From Stenocarpella maydis (lineage: Eukaryota; Ascomycota; Sordariomycetes; Diaporthales; Diaporthaceae), in contig NQMI01000122.1 of NCBI GenBank assembly GCA_002270565.1, positions 78,753 through 142,752 of the forward strand: a DNA stretch of 64,000 nt, given 5' to 3'. The notes below the pieces were generated by a model, which did not search any database, was not told where the DNA came from, and saw only the letters and a program-made list of their open reading frames with translations. The first letter of the stretch is position 1, and every line of letters starts with the position of its first letter. Positions 1 to 11,638 of the stretch are shown one piece after another. Made by a program: the position numbers and the translations under genes.

Positions 1-216
1 CCGCGCTTCAGCGGCCCACACCTGGGGCCTCACCGCGCCGTGCTGTTCGGGGCATTCGGCGTGGGGAGCTTTGCGCTGCCTATTGCGCATGGGGCGGTGG
101 TGCACGGCCTGGAGGAGGAGTGGGAGAGGGTAGGGCTGGGTTGGGTGTTATGGACGGTAGTGTGTGATGGCGTTGGGGTTGTGGCGTACAGCTTGAAGGT
201 GAGGCGTACAGCTTGA
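1..216 (+). CDS. PAQR / hemolysin-III-like membrane protein, 3' fragment (partial)
   Basis: The frame is open from base 1 to the TGA at 214-216 and enters from outside the window. It encodes two hydrophobic stretches (around GVGSFALPIAHG and GWVLWTVVCDGVGVVAYSLK) in an order resembling the last helices of fungal PAQR (AdipoR/Izh) proteins, where an R-A-x-x-F-x-G block, a P-x-x-HG turn and an AxYxxKxPER segment follow each other. The expected next part (PER...FD..G.SHQ) is not found downstream. The coding part probably ends at a splice donor at 199 or 219; otherwise the gene is truncated. Family call is by pattern only; an unrelated polytopic protein is possible. Confidence 0.45.
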   Translation, partial: PRFSGPHLGPHRAVLFGAFGVGSFALPIAHGAVVHGLEEEWERVGLGWVLWTVVCDGVGVVAYSLKVRRTA

Positions 217-222
217 AGGTGA
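183..222 (+). repeat. Perfect 20-bp tandem duplication over a splice donor
   Basis: The 20-bp unit beginning GGCGTACAGC and ending GAAGGTGA occurs twice back to back (183-202, 203-222). Each copy carries AAG|GTGAG, so the duplication gives two candidate 5' splice sites; use of the second one reads through an in-frame TGA. Confidence 0.85.
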
Positions 223-2547
223 GTCTGTGGCCCCCCCCCCCTTTTTTTTTTGTTTTTTGTTTTTTGTTATTATCCTTTGTCCTCAACCAAGTCACCCACA
301 GACGGCCGAACCCCGTGCTAGGAGTGTCGGTAAATCCTATTGCTGACAATGCGCTCGATGCAGTTTCCTGAGAGGTGGTTTCCTCAGCGATTCGATCTCT
401 GTGGAGCGAGCCATCAACTGATGCACATATTTGTCGTCCTGGCGGCTCTCACATACACCTGTGCGCTGATTTCGGCTTTTGATTACCGATATGAGATGGG
501 CGCCTTTTGTTAGAAACAGCATTTTCAAAATGCTGTCGATGAATTGATGATGCTATTGTGAGCCAGACAGATTCTACCCACCCTTGAGGTCAGTGACCTC
601 CATCATATATTCAAACAGCTTGCAGTATTCAGCAAGACCAATCCAGTCTACTTCATGGGGTCTACCCTCTTCGTTGCCGGCTTCTGAGCCAGTTTCTTTT
701 CGATCTGAGGACATCCAAAGTCAGGACATTGATAAGGCAGGTATAAAATGAGGTTCAAGGATATAGCTCAACACACCTTCTCACGATTGTCAGGTGTATT
801 GGGGGAATCCTCTGGTCGTTCCGAGTCTAAGACATCCGCAGTCCTCGAAGTCGAGTTCATGGCCATGAGCCTGTCAAGGAATTCATTACAGTGGATGAAA
901 TGTCAGCATATCTCAGATACACCCCATACCAAACGACATGTTCAGGATTCCTGAGGCCTGATATACATAGATGGCGGCTGCCATTGGAGCTCGGAGACCC
1001 GGGGCCGGATCCGAGCTACTATGTATGTATGACCATTAGACTCGGTTTTGAGGCGGGCTAGCAAGGCGATGGCGCCGATCCCAGTATCTCCACAATTCTA
1101 CAATGATATTCGATTGATATGTCTTGCGTGACGTATTGATGTCACCGAAAACTTCTCAAGACCCTTTTGTTTCTAAATTCTTTAGTTTATTGCTGAGCTT
1201 GCAGTCCCGATGTGGACTCCCCCGCGCCCCCCCCTCGCGCCCGTTATATCTGCAACGATCTAGGCCGTTGCTCGCAAACTGCTCTAGCGAAATTCATTGG
1301 TACGAAACTTCAGGGTCTGCTATCAATTTCATTTGTTGAGGATTCAGAAATTGAAATGGAAAGGTAGTCAGTATCGCTGAGGAAATCCCAGTGAGCGTTT
1401 TCCAAATGACTCTCCGGGGCTGCGCCGGGTTCGGGATAAAGCTGAATGCAGATGAGCGGAGACAGTCGCAAAGTATTTCACAAGGCCGTTCTCAGATGCT
1501 TCTCTAGCTAGAGAAACGCTCAGTTCCACCAGCCACCGGGGGTTGCTTTTGTACCAGTGCTGTTGTTAGTGATTTGGATATAAGCGAGCGCTAGATGGCT
1601 TGGTAGATTCAATGAAGTCAATACCCATTGCACTTTATCCCATCATACAGTGAGACTTATTGGCATCTCCGTGTCTCCATAATATCACGTATAATATCAC
1701 GTCGCACTGTGTTCGCTCATTTTCTCTCCCACTCTTCACCTTTAGCCTCTGCCAACTGATACCGCTCGGGACATCTCATTCTAATGAATGCCCAGATGCA
1801 GACGCCGCATCCTCATATAGAGATCAATAATTCAGAAGCACCTTACCTGAGCATAGATTGAAACTTGGGTTGATACAGATATATAAATATATATTTGATC
1901 AATATAGAATTGCTGAGGAGCAAATGTTGGCTTGTTGAATGGGATCACTTGTCTCCCGAATGGCTCGTCTGCTCCTCCCCGCGGGCTCCGCAGTAGTTGG
2001 TTACATAGTACGGTGTGTTATATACACCGGTGGCAGAAATCTCCCCGAGATGAACGACTGGAAAATATGAAGTGAGGCTGGCACGGCCTAGAACTATCTT
2101 CTAAACTTTGACCTGCCTGCTGCGTAAGGCTCAGGATGTATGTATCCTGGAGACTTGCTTCGTTGTTGTACCGTAGCACTTTGGGTTGGGGGGAGGAAGG
2201 GGGGAAATGTACCTGGAGGTAGATACCTAGATACATGTACATGTGGGTCGGAGCTCCTACTTACACTACAGGCAGGCATCTTACTGCTTCCCCACATTGA
2301 CGAGGCAAGCAACCCCCACCACCGAGCTCGTGCTGCTGCTGCTCCTGCGATACCAACGTTGATTGTCCCATTTCCATCTGCATTTGTTTTGGCCTTGGGT
2401 CATCATCTTTTCTTCTTGTTGCGGCCACGCCTACCAACCGGGAGGCAACCAGTACTTTCATCGTGAAATATTTTGCCCTGCATCCCTCCCCCCCGAATCA
2501 CCATCTAACCCTCCGCGCCGGGGCCTCGCTCCCCTTCGACACCCAAG
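223..2547. other. Intergenic region, no gene recognised
   Basis: Contains a poly-C/poly-T tract (about 230-268), AT-rich stretches and only short unconvincing open frames. The last few hundred bases are pyrimidine-rich and probably carry the CAND1 promoter and 5' leader. Confidence 0.6.
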
Positions 2548-5500
2548 ATGGCGACGAGCATACCCCCAAACCCGACCTCCCACACGGTCGTCCAGCTCCT
2601 GACCAAGCTGAACGACACGGATCCTGACTTCCGCTTCATGGCTCTAAACGACCTGATTACCGTTTTCGCCCATGCCAAGAATGATATGCTCCATCACGAC
2701 TACAACACAGCTGCCCGCACCATTGATCACGTCGTCAAGGCCTTGGACGACCAGAACGGCGAGGTCCAGAACCAGGCCATCAAGTGGCAAGTCCCCGTCT
2801 TCCAGTCTCTGCTGCCAAGCAAGCCTCTACGTGCTAACCGTCTTGTCTCCAATCAGCCTCGGGCCTCTGGTCGAGAAGACACCTGCCAACCTCATCGCGC
2901 CCTTGATCGAGAAGCTCACCACTCTGAAGCTCCATAACTCCGTCGACAACTCCGTCCCTGCTCTGGCCCTACGCAATGTCATCGAAGCCCTTCCACGGCC
3001 CCAGCCCGGCCAGGCTGCGACGAAAGAAGTCCTCGAGGCATACACCAGCATAAGTAGGGTGTTGATGCCAAGACTTCTGGGTCGCACTTCTCAGGCTGCC
3101 AAATCTAGTGGCAGTATCCGGCTGCCTCCTGCAGGGCAGGGAATCATGCAGGATGATTCACTGGTGAACGCCGATGCTGTCGATGTCATCATCGCGGTCG
3201 TCAAGTGTTTCGGAACCATGCTGTCACCACAAGACGAGGTCCAGGCCCTCCAAGAGGTCATCCTAGGGCTGCTTGACAACCAAAGGGCAACCTCGGCTGT
3301 CAGGAAAAAGGCCGTGATAGCCCTTTCCATCTTGGCTGTCTATTTGCAGGACGACCAGCTGATTGCATTCCTGAATCGTGCTGTCTCGGTCCTCAAGAAC
3401 CCGAATACTGACCCCGTCACTCAGCGACTCTACCTGACCATCATGGGCTCCATGGCCCGATCTATCCCCCACCGCTTTGGTAAGCACATCAGCGATGTTG
3501 TCCAGTTGACCCTTGCCTTTTTGGCAGAGGACATTTTGCAAAGCCATCTTGGAGAGGTTGGCGAGGGCGACGACGTGGGTTTGGAGTTTTCCGAGGTCCG
3601 TGAGGCAGCACTGCTTGCCCTCGAAGCTTACCTGGCATCCTGCCCCTCCGAGATGCGCCCTTACACCGATGACGCTATCGCAGCGTCTCTTCGCTATCTG
3701 AAGTACGACCCCAACTACGCCATGGATGAAGACGAGGATATGGACGAGGAGGAGGAAGCCGAAGCCGAAGATGACGACTTTGGTGACGACGACGAGTTTG
3801 AAGCCGGTGCCGGCTTCGATGACGACGACGACGCTAGCTGGAAGGCCCGGAGATGTGCCGCCAAGGCCCTCCATACGCTTGTCTCCACGAGAAGCAACGG
3901 TGATCTTCTGGACAACGGCGTGCTCTACAGCCAGATTGCACCGCCATTAGTCCGGCGTTTCGACGAGCGTGAGGAAAATGTCAGGCTGGAAGTTATTTCT
4001 ACGCTTTCCCTCCTCATTCGGAAGACGGGTGAGGGCGTCATCCCGGAATTTCTACTGGATAGCATCCAGGGCGACAGCCAATCCACCCAGACCCAGAGCC
4101 GCAAGCGGAGACGGCAGAGTAGTGGCGTCTCTGCTACCACTCGGTTCGATGGCAATGGGCTGGTGTCTCCTACTGCTGAGAAGATCCCTTCCAGTGGCCC
4201 GCGTGCTGATCTCGCCAAGCTCGCGCCGCAATTGGTGAAGGCGGCCACGAAATTGCTCAAGGGAAAATCAATTCCTACCAAGCAAGCGACGATGAATCTC
4301 TTGGATGACTTGATTCTTGTCCAGCAAGGCGGGCTTTCTGACCACCTGGATCAGATTTTTGATCTTGTTATTGACGCGGTCAAGACCAATGCGGCCTCCA
4401 CCACATCGACCTCGTTGTCTGGAAGTGGCGGCGCCGCCTCTGCCACGCCATCTACGTTGCGTGTTGCGGCACTCAAGCTTCTAAGCGATGTCGCCAAGAC
4501 GCACTCATCCAGCCTTCTGCAGCCTTACCTCACCAAGATGGTCAGCGGGGTTATCGGTGCCGTGGCAGACCGATACTACAAGATTTCCTCTCAAGCAATC
4601 GAGACCGTGGAGGAGATCGGGAAAGCCATCACGCCGCCACGGTCTCGGAAGACCGCGCAGAAGTACAAGTCAGAATTGTCCAAGCTGTACGATGTGGTTG
4701 TCGAGAGGGCCATTGCTACAGATGCGGATGCCGAGGTGCGACAAAAGGCCATACATGCGTTGGGCACTTTGCTTTCCCGCACAGGCGACGCCGAAGGGGC
4801 CACCCTTTTACCTGCCGACAAGCGGAATAAGGGCCTCTCTATCATTTCAGACAGGCTCAAGAATGAGACTACACGCCTTGCCGCCGTGCGAGCAGTAGAG
4901 GAGATCGCTGCAAACCCGGACCCCAACTTCGATGCTGCCTGGGCGCGAGATGTCGTCGTGGAGCTGTCAGCGCAGGTCAGGAAGGCGAACCGAGCCCTCA
5001 GGGCGTCTAGCATCCAAGCCCTGAAGCACATTCTGCTCTCTCCTGCAGGCCAACAGGCTCTGGACAAGGCGACCCTGGAGAACCTAATCGAAGCACTCCT
5101 GCCGACCATCGCTAATGCCGATGCCCAGTTGCACGGGGCGACGTTCCGCGTTCTGACTTCCTTGGTCAAAGTGGATGCAAAATTTGTTGTTGACCCGAAG
5201 TTTGACACTGCAATCTGTGATTACGTTCAGCAAAATGTGGTCAACGCTGTCTTGACACCTCTGTTGGATCTCATTGCGCAGATCGGTCAATCTGGGGCTG
5301 GCGAAGAGCTAATGACACGCATGCTGAAGGATGTTGGTGTCAGCGGGGATCCCTCCACCGTAGGCAAAGTCATCGGGACTCTCTTGGTTGCCAGCGGCGG
5401 AACAGCTGGCGTGGACATTAACAGCTTCATAACCGAGGCCGAGACCGCAGAGGACAAGGCTCGAGGCAGCCTGGCCCTGAGCGTCCTTGGTGAAGCGGCG

Positions 5501-6702
5501 CTGAGGCTGGGCACCAAGTCGCCCTTGAAGCCCGAAATCTTTACAAAGCATTTTGGTGACGAATATGACAAGTTCTCACTGACGGCGGCGATGGCCCTGG
5601 GCCGTGCTGCAGCGGGCAACGTGCAGGCGTACCTGCCAGTGATTCTCCAAAGCTTCCACAACGCTGGTGCTAAACAATATCTGCTCTTGCAGTCGGTCAA
5701 GGAGATACTCCTGCAGAGGGCTGACATTAGCGGTTTCGCGCAGCCCGTCTGGGACTGCTTGCTGGAGTCCTCGGAAGGCGAGGACAACAAGGCGGTATGC
5801 GCGGAGTGCATAGGACGCCTGGCCGTTGTTGACCCTGAGACATTCATTCCCAAGTTGGATGTAAGTTGCGCAACGACTGCCCTTTCTCCCGGTCGAGACA
5901 GACTGATAACCTGTTATTGCAGAAACTTCTGGGCAACCCTGCACCGGCTGTGCGAGCCATTGCTGTCCAGGCATTGCGATACACGTTTGCAGACAGCGGC
6001 GACAAGTTTGACACTGTTCTGCAGAACTACCTGATATCAATGCTCACGTCAATTCTGCAGGACCCGGAGATGGATATCCGACGGCTGGCAATGACTACGT
6101 TTACCTCAGCAGCAAACAACAAACCAGACATGGTCTTGGGTCACCTGAACGAGCTGATGCCATTCGTCTTCGCGGAGTCGACGATTAGGCCAGAGCTGAT
6201 TCGCGAGGTCATGATGGGTCCGTTCAAGATCATGGTGGACGACGGGCTCGAGCTCCGAAAAGGTGCGTACGAGTCACTGTACGCCTTGATGGAAATTGCA
6301 ATGCCCAGAATCAGCATCATCGAGCTCTACGACCGTATCATTGCGGGTCTCAAGGACGACAACGACATTCGGGCGTTGAGCAATCTCATGCTCTCGAAGC
6401 TGGCAGTGATTGACCAATCAGAGACCCAGCGACGTCTTGACACCATTGCGGAAGCCTTCCGGGCGACGCTGTCCACGAAGCTTAAGGAGAACTCTGTGAA
6501 GCAAGAGTACGAGAAGCAGGAAGAGGCGTCGCGTAGTGTGCTCCGGACTACCCTACTCCTGTCTGAGAAGCTTAAGGGGACTTTCAGCAGCGGGCAGTGT
6601 CAAATCTGGGCGGGATATCTGGACTGGGTCAACAAGGACTTTGAGAGACAGCTGAGACAGCTGAGAGAGGAGAACGAAAAGATCGGTCACACATACGCCT
6701 AG
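2548..6702 (+). CDS. CAND1/TIP120, cullin-associated NEDD8-dissociated protein
   Basis: Exons 2548-2786, 2857-5860 and 5923-6702 give 1340 aa. CAND1 wraps around un-neddylated cullin-RBX1 and exchanges F-box or other substrate adaptors of SCF ubiquitin ligases. The N-terminus (LLTKLNDTDPDFRFMALNDL), the GPLVEK block, the acidic loop at about residues 370-400 followed by SWKARRCAAKAL, and the EREENVRLEV repeat are all family hallmarks; the whole chain is HEAT-repeat-like. Length suits fungal CAND1 (a little longer than animal). The first intron starts with GC (GCAAGT...CTAAC...CAG), a GC-AG intron that restores the conserved K-C-L-G-P-L-V. The second (5861-5922) is GT-AG. The ATG lies at the end of a C-rich leader. 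Homology is clear; splice sites are well supported by frame and conservation. Confidence 0.96.
2787..2856 (+). other. GC-AG intron in CAND1
   Basis: Donor GCAAGT at 2787, branch-like GCTAAC near 2833, acceptor CAG ending at 2856. Splicing joins AAG-TG to C-CTC and gives K-C-L-G-P-L, the conserved CAND1 sequence. No GT donor nearby gives this product. Confidence 0.85.
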
Positions 6703-7411
6703 AACGCGGAAAGGAAGAAGGAGCAGCGTTGTAAGCTTTTTGACGGATCCCGGGTCGCCATGATCGTAATCTGATCCCGTCTCGGTAGCTTTGCTGAGGC
6801 TGGATGGCCTCGGAGCCGGGAGATGGGTGATGGTCATTGTTGAGTAGAGTTCAGGCACATGGTGACAGGACTGATCAACCCAAACACGCAGCACCTACGT
6901 GAGCGCGGCGCCCCAGGTGGTCGGTCTATCATGAAGCGTAGGTAGAATACCACACTTATGACTGATGACAGAGGAATGAAGCAAAGCGAGGGCCTGCCTG
7001 CTGAAAACGATAAGCTCGGTATGAAAGGCTTCGGCCATGTCGTGTTTGTGTGCGCAACGTGTAGACAGATAAGCACTGCAGCTCGGACTTGTAATGCGGC
7101 GCATCATCGACCCGAAGGAATGGGAAACCATACCCACACTGGCCAAGCTCATCCGCCACTGCAGACCTCGTCCCTGTTGGGGCAATCAGCCATGTGCAGG
7201 GGCTGGGAGGTTATCTGCCAGACTGTCGACTCCTCACCTCGGATGCTTTGATCTTGTCGAATATAAAGTGCCATGGTTGCTTTCTGACCTCTGTCCACAC
7301 AAGACTCGAGGGCTTTCTTCCGGTCCGATTGGAAACATCAACCCACATATCCCAACGTAAGGCTCTGATCCGCTACATTGTCTGTGGTCTGAGAAGCCGT
7401 TGTCGCCCACC
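6703..7411 (+). other. Intergenic: CAND1 3' end and carboxypeptidase promoter
   Basis: About 0.7 kb between two same-strand genes. Short open frames here lack recognisable protein features. The stretch before 7412 should hold the carboxypeptidase promoter; AATATAAAG at about 7259 is a possible TATA element. Confidence 0.5.
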
Positions 7412-9418
7412 ATGCTGGCCACCTCCCTGCTGGCGGCGGCGGCCCTCGCCCAATTCTCACAGGCCCAATTCCCGCCGCCTCGCGAAGCTATCACTACGGT
7501 ACGGTCAAAGCACCATGATGGTATTACCATCTCATACAAGAACCCGGAGCTGTGTGAGACCACCCCGGGCGTGAAGAGCTACAGCGGCTACGTCCACCTC
7601 CCGCCAAACTCACTGGACGAGGAGGGCGAGAACCAGAACTGTCCCATCAACACCTTCTTCTGGTTCATCGAGTCCCGCAAGGACCCTCACCATGCTCCTC
7701 TGTCTATATGGCTAAACGGAGGGCCGGGGGCCTCGAGCCTGCTGGGCATGCTGTCCGAGAATGGGCCCTGCGCCGTCAACGCAGACAGCAACAGCACAAC
7801 GCTGAACCCGTGGAGCTGGAACAACGAGGTCAATGTCCTCTACATCGACCAGCCCGTCCAGGTCGGCTTCTCGTACGACACCCTCAACAACGGCACCTAC
7901 GACCTACTGGCGATGGATCCGTTGGGCGACTCTGATTCCGAGACGTCCCCCATCAACCTGGACGACTTCGCGGACGGGATCCCGGAGACGAACTCAACCT
8001 TTTACGTCGGGACATTCTCGAGCCAGAACGCAACGCAGGCTCCCAACTCGACCGAGCACGCGGCGGTTGCCCTGTGGCACTTTGCGCAGACGTGGTTCGA
8101 GGAGTTCCCCGAGTACAAGCCCCACGACGAGAAGATCAGCCTGTGGGCCGAGAGCTACGGCGGCCACTACGGCCCCAAGATCATGGACTTCTTCCTACGG
8201 CAGAACCAAAGGATCGCGGACGGCGAGATCTCCGGGCCGGGGGCCCACTACCTGCACCTCGACACCCTGGGGCTCGTCAACGCGTGCATCGACGTCCTCG
8301 TCCAGGACGAGGCCTACTCCTTCTTCGCCTGGAACAACACGTACGGCCTCAAGGCCGTCAACGAGACGGCCAGGCATAAGCAGCTGTACGAGCTCTACCG
8401 GCCCGGCGGCATCCTCGACCAGGACCGCGAGTGCCAGCGCCTCTCGAGGGCGCTCGAGGCCGCCGCAGAGGACGGCCCGCACCCGGACGCCGGCTATGTC
8501 GAGGCGTACTGCGCCAACGCGTCGGCCTTTTCGAGCGAGGCCCTCGTCAGGCCTTATATGGAGTCCGGCAGGTACGGCTGGTTCGATGTCACGCACCCCT
8601 CGGCGGACCCGTTCCCCGCCAACTACCACCTGGGCTGGCTGAACCGGCAGTGGGTGCAGCGCGCCCTGGGCGTGCCCGTCAACTTCACCTGGGTGTCCCC
8701 GGTCGTGTCGCAGGCCTTCAGCAACCACGGCGACATGGCGCGCGGGGGCTACCTGGAGGGCCTGGCCGACCTGCTCGACAACGGTGTCAAGGTGCACTTG
8801 ATGTACGGCGACAGGGACTACGCCTGCAACTGGATCGGCGGCGAGGCTGCGTCTCTGGCCATCCCACATCGCTACCAGGAGGAATTTGCGAGGGCAGGCT
8901 ACGCGGCCCTGACGGTTTCCTCGCCCCAGGAGCCGCCGTTCGTGCCGTACGGCCTGACACGGCAGCACGGCAACCTGAGCTTCACTCGGGTGTACCAGGC
9001 AGGCCACATGGTCCCGAGTTACCAGCCCGAGGCGAGCCTCAGGATCTTCGAGAGGGCCCTGTTCAACAAGGATATCGCCACCGGGACAGTGGACCTCAGG
9101 GCAACGGGCGGGTGGGAGAAGGGCGCGGACATCTTCCAGACCGAGGGGCCCCGGGATACGTGGTGGAAGAAGAACGAGGTCATGCCCGTGCCCAAGGGGC
9201 AGTGCTACATACTCCAGTCCATGACTTGTACTCGGGAGGAATTGGAGGCGCTCAGGAATGGGACGGCCATCGTCAAGGATTATCTCCTCGTTGGTATAGA
9301 GGGTTCTGAGGAGCAGACTATATCGAAGGGCGACAGCAGTAAACACGCAGGCACCCACGGGGGAGAACAACAACAGCAACAGCAGCAACAACGTATGGTC
9401 AGCGAGAATGAGTTGTGA
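7412..9418 (+). CDS. Secreted serine carboxypeptidase, family S10
   Basis: Single exon, 668 aa. The ATG at 7412 (context CCACCATGC) starts a typical signal peptide of about 18 residues ending FSQA; an upstream TTG is not a plausible start. S10 landmarks: FFWFIESR and WLNGGPGASSLLGML (oxyanion region), the nucleophile Ser248 in WAESYGGHYGP, Asp469 in YGDRDYACNW and His532 in AGHMVPSYQP. It should remove C-terminal residues from peptides at acidic pH outside the cell or in the vacuole. Many N-x-S/T sites fit a secreted glycoprotein. The C-terminus after the catalytic domain is a low-complexity Gln-rich tail from a CAA/CAG repeat; no clear GPI signal is seen. Closest in layout to fungal extracellular carboxypeptidases rather than vacuolar CPY. 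Confidence 0.95.
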   Translation: MLATSLLAAAALAQFSQAQFPPPREAITTVRSKHHDGITISYKNPELCETTPGVKSYSGYVHLPPNSLDEEGENQNCPINTFFWFIESRKDPHHAPLSIWLNGGPGASSLLGMLSENGPCAVNADSNSTTLNPWSWNNEVNVLYIDQPVQVGFSYDTLNNGTYDLLAMDPLGDSDSETSPINLDDFADGIPETNSTFYVGTFSSQNATQAPNSTEHAAVALWHFAQTWFEEFPEYKPHDEKISLWAESYGGHYGPKIMDFFLRQNQRIADGEISGPGAHYLHLDTLGLVNACIDVLVQDEAYSFFAWNNTYGLKAVNETARHKQLYELYRPGGILDQDRECQRLSRALEAAAEDGPHPDAGYVEAYCANASAFSSEALVRPYMESGRYGWFDVTHPSADPFPANYHLGWLNRQWVQRALGVPVNFTWVSPVVSQAFSNHGDMARGGYLEGLADLLDNGVKVHLMYGDRDYACNWIGGEAASLAIPHRYQEEFARAGYAALTVSSPQEPPFVPYGLTRQHGNLSFTRVYQAGHMVPSYQPEASLRIFERALFNKDIATGTVDLRATGGWEKGADIFQTEGPRDTWWKKNEVMPVPKGQCYILQSMTCTREELEALRNGTAIVKDYLLVGIEGSEEQTISKGDSSKHAGTHGGEQQQQQQQQRMVSENEL

Positions 9419-10714
9419 ACGAGAGCGGTTAGATTTGGCACTGGATTTGTGCAGATGAAGAGCCCGAAGGTGGCGACGGCGAGGCGTAGTGAGCTAGCTG
9501 ATGCCTCGCGTGCGAGGAAATCAGGCGCCGCTTTGGGCAGCGGACATTGTGCGTCAGACTGCCATGTGGTTTCCTTCGACGTCGGCAAGAGAATTTAAAG
9601 CCTCAAACAACCAGTAGACGAGATGGCGGCCTCAACCTGTAAAATGACGGCGGTGCCAGGGAACCTAGTCAGAGTTACCGACTCCGTCGTAACAACACCC
9701 TCAGCCGATATACACTATCTGCATGATGTACGGGGCTCGCCCACCGAGCCTCGACATTGTCCATGGCCGAAGGGGAGCTTGCCCCAAACGAGCTGGGCCA
9801 GCCCAGACACCGGGCACTGGAGGAGACGTGGCACTGCGAGATGGCCGCGGAGTTCAAAAGCCCGGACAAAATACGAGACCTTTGTGGGCGGCGGCAGCGG
9901 CGAAGCGCCCACCACCACCACCGCAACCGCGACCATCGACCGGTGCGAGATCACGCGGCAGTGGGCGCCCATGGGCCTCACGGCTGGCCATCTGGGGGGA
10001 CGTGGGCTCTCCAGCGGGCTCTTTGTGGAACCCGACCAATCTGGACAACGAGTAGTGTCGGCGCTGAGCTCGCAGGGGTGCCTGAGCCCGACGGGTCTTG
10101 TTGGCTTCGCGGCAGCCACGGCGACGGCGGCGGCCACTCCGGGCTCCTCCGCCACGGGATAGGGGGTTGCCAGCACGGGCGCGGCTGCCAGGGGCGACAG
10201 GTCTGGTCCTGCGGCCTGGGCCTGGCGTGGTTCTTCTGGCTTGTGCGAGTGTGGCTGGGCTTTTTGTCGTTGCCTCCGTGATGAGACGGGGCTGTTAGTG
10301 GATTCAACACATGCCGTGGCTGAGTGATGCCGTGGAACAAGTTGGGGTCGCCTTTATGTTCAGTAGGGGAAATGATGCAGTTCAGCAAGTGTTGGGTGGT
10401 GAGAATTCAGTGTACGAGCGTTGAACCTTTGAGGGCGAGTTGCGCCGCGCCCCAGACTACAGGTACAACAAGGGAGACGATGCTGTCCCTCGTGGCGAAC
10501 AGAGAGACGCAGAGCAGGTTCTCGCTAGAATAATTAATTGAGCCACGGCGTTGAAATCCCGTGTAGTTTGCCAGGCTGTTGCCGACCTGTCTGGTTTGAT
10601 ACTCTTGCCCGGGTCATCGTGAAGCGTCGCAACATGTCCTCGCAGGCTGTCGCATGAGCATCAAGTATTGCATCTCCCAGGAAAAGGATGCTTGTGTCTC
10701 GTATGTCGACCACG
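9419..10714. other. Intergenic, with an unresolved possible small gene
   Basis: Open frames overlap on both strands from about 9620 to 10300 because the DNA is GC-rich. One plus-strand frame ends in a membrane-like helix (GVVLLACASVAGLFVVAS, about 10220-10290); another (9623-10162) is Thr/Ala-rich. They are in different frames and would need an intron to form a C-terminally anchored protein. I cannot build a convincing model. 10300-10714 holds nothing recognisable. Confidence 0.35.
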
Positions 10715-11638
10715 TTAGCGACCAGGACTGAGGGGCCTGTTGAAACCGCCGACACGGTTCATGTACTGGCGGTACTCGGTCTTCTTCTCCTTCCTCACGG
10801 CGCCGACGTTGTTGCCAACCACCTTCTTCCCCTTGGTGGTGCCGAACCCTCCGAAGCCCATCATGGCTGCCATGCCATCCTCCATGCCGCCGCTCTCGAT
10901 AGCGATGTCATCTTCATCCTGGTCCATAGGCTCCGCGCCGTCGTTGTCGTCTCTCAGCTCCTCGGGGTCCCGTCGACCTTCGCGATCGTCATAGTAGCCC
11001 TCTTCTTCCCCGTCCCTAGGGCGACCGCGCTCGCGCTCGCCCTCTTGCCGCGAGACCTTGAAGGACACGGAAGACCTCGCGTTGGACCTGTCTGCGCCGC
11101 CTTTGCCACGGTGAGGCAGGTCTGCTGTGGGAGGGCTGCCGCTTCGACGTGGAGATGCAGATCTTCGGCGGTTGTCTTGAAGAGCGTCAGCACCTGGTCT
11201 CGAGTGGGATCTTGTATGACAGCTCCGCATACCGTCCCTGTGCCTGGGCGTCCCGCTGCCCCTGTTCCTCGCATCTCTGCCGCCAAGGTCCCGCCCACGC
11301 CGGGGATCGTGCGAGTCGCGCGGCGGGCGCCCGTCGCGGTGCGTTCTGTCGCGAGACCTGGAGCGGTCACGCCTGTTGTCCTTGTCTCTTCCAGACCTCA
11401 CTGGATCCCTGCCACCCCTGTCCCTGCCCCTGTCCCTGTCCCTGTCTCTGGATCTGGATCGGTAACGGCGCCTGTCATCACGGTCGTCGTCGCGGTCATC
11501 GTCGTATCGCCTGCGGTCGCGGTCGTGGTCGTGGTTGCGATCGTCTCTGTATCCTCCACCTCCACCCCTGCGCCCGGACTGGAAGTCCCTGTCCCGTGGG
11601 GGGCGGCCGCCGCCGCGTCTAGACGATCGATCTGCCAT
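10715..11638 (-). CDS. U4/U6.U5 tri-snRNP 27 kDa protein (SNRNP27-like)
   Basis: Open frame of 307 aa from ATG at 11638. The N-terminal two thirds is an Arg/Asp/Ser-rich RS/RD region typical of splicing factors. The C-terminus carries the SNRNP27 signature: [14 protein letters not shown], then [17 protein letters not shown] and FNRPLSP. In animals this protein joins the tri-snRNP and stabilises 5' splice-site selection. A 57-nt in-frame segment (11176-11232) has GTATGC, GCTGAC and AAG ends, so it may be an intron. Removing it deletes the only non-RS stretch (GMRSCHT...ADALQ) and leaves 288 aa. Divergent with ELP5 across a 374-bp shared promoter. The C-terminal identity is firm; the intron is a guess. 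Confidence 0.9.
   Translation of the reverse strand: MADRSSRRGGGRPPRDRDFQSGRRGGGGGYRDDRNHDHDRDRRRYDDDRDDDRDDRRRYRSRSRDRDRDRGRDRGGRDPVRSGRDKDNRRDRSRSRDRTHRDGRPPRDSHDPRRGRDLGGRDARNRGSGTPRHRDGMRSCHTRSHSRPGADALQDNRRRSASPRRSGSPPTADLPHRGKGGADRSNARSSVSFKVSRQEGERERGRPRDGEEEGYYDDREGRRDPEELRDDNDGAEPMDQDEDDIAIESGGMEDGMAAMMGFGGFGTTKGKKVVGNNVGAVRKEKKTEYRQYMNRVGGFNRPLSPGR

Noticed and set aside
985..1020. GAGCTC, CCCGGG and GGATCC close together, like a cloning polylinker
   Set aside because: Spacing and intervening bases do not match a standard polylinker, and the flanks look native; probably chance.
8195..9391. Long minus-strand open frame (398 aa) opposite the carboxypeptidase
   Set aside because: Shadow of GC-rich codon usage; no protein-like features while the plus frame has all catalytic motifs.
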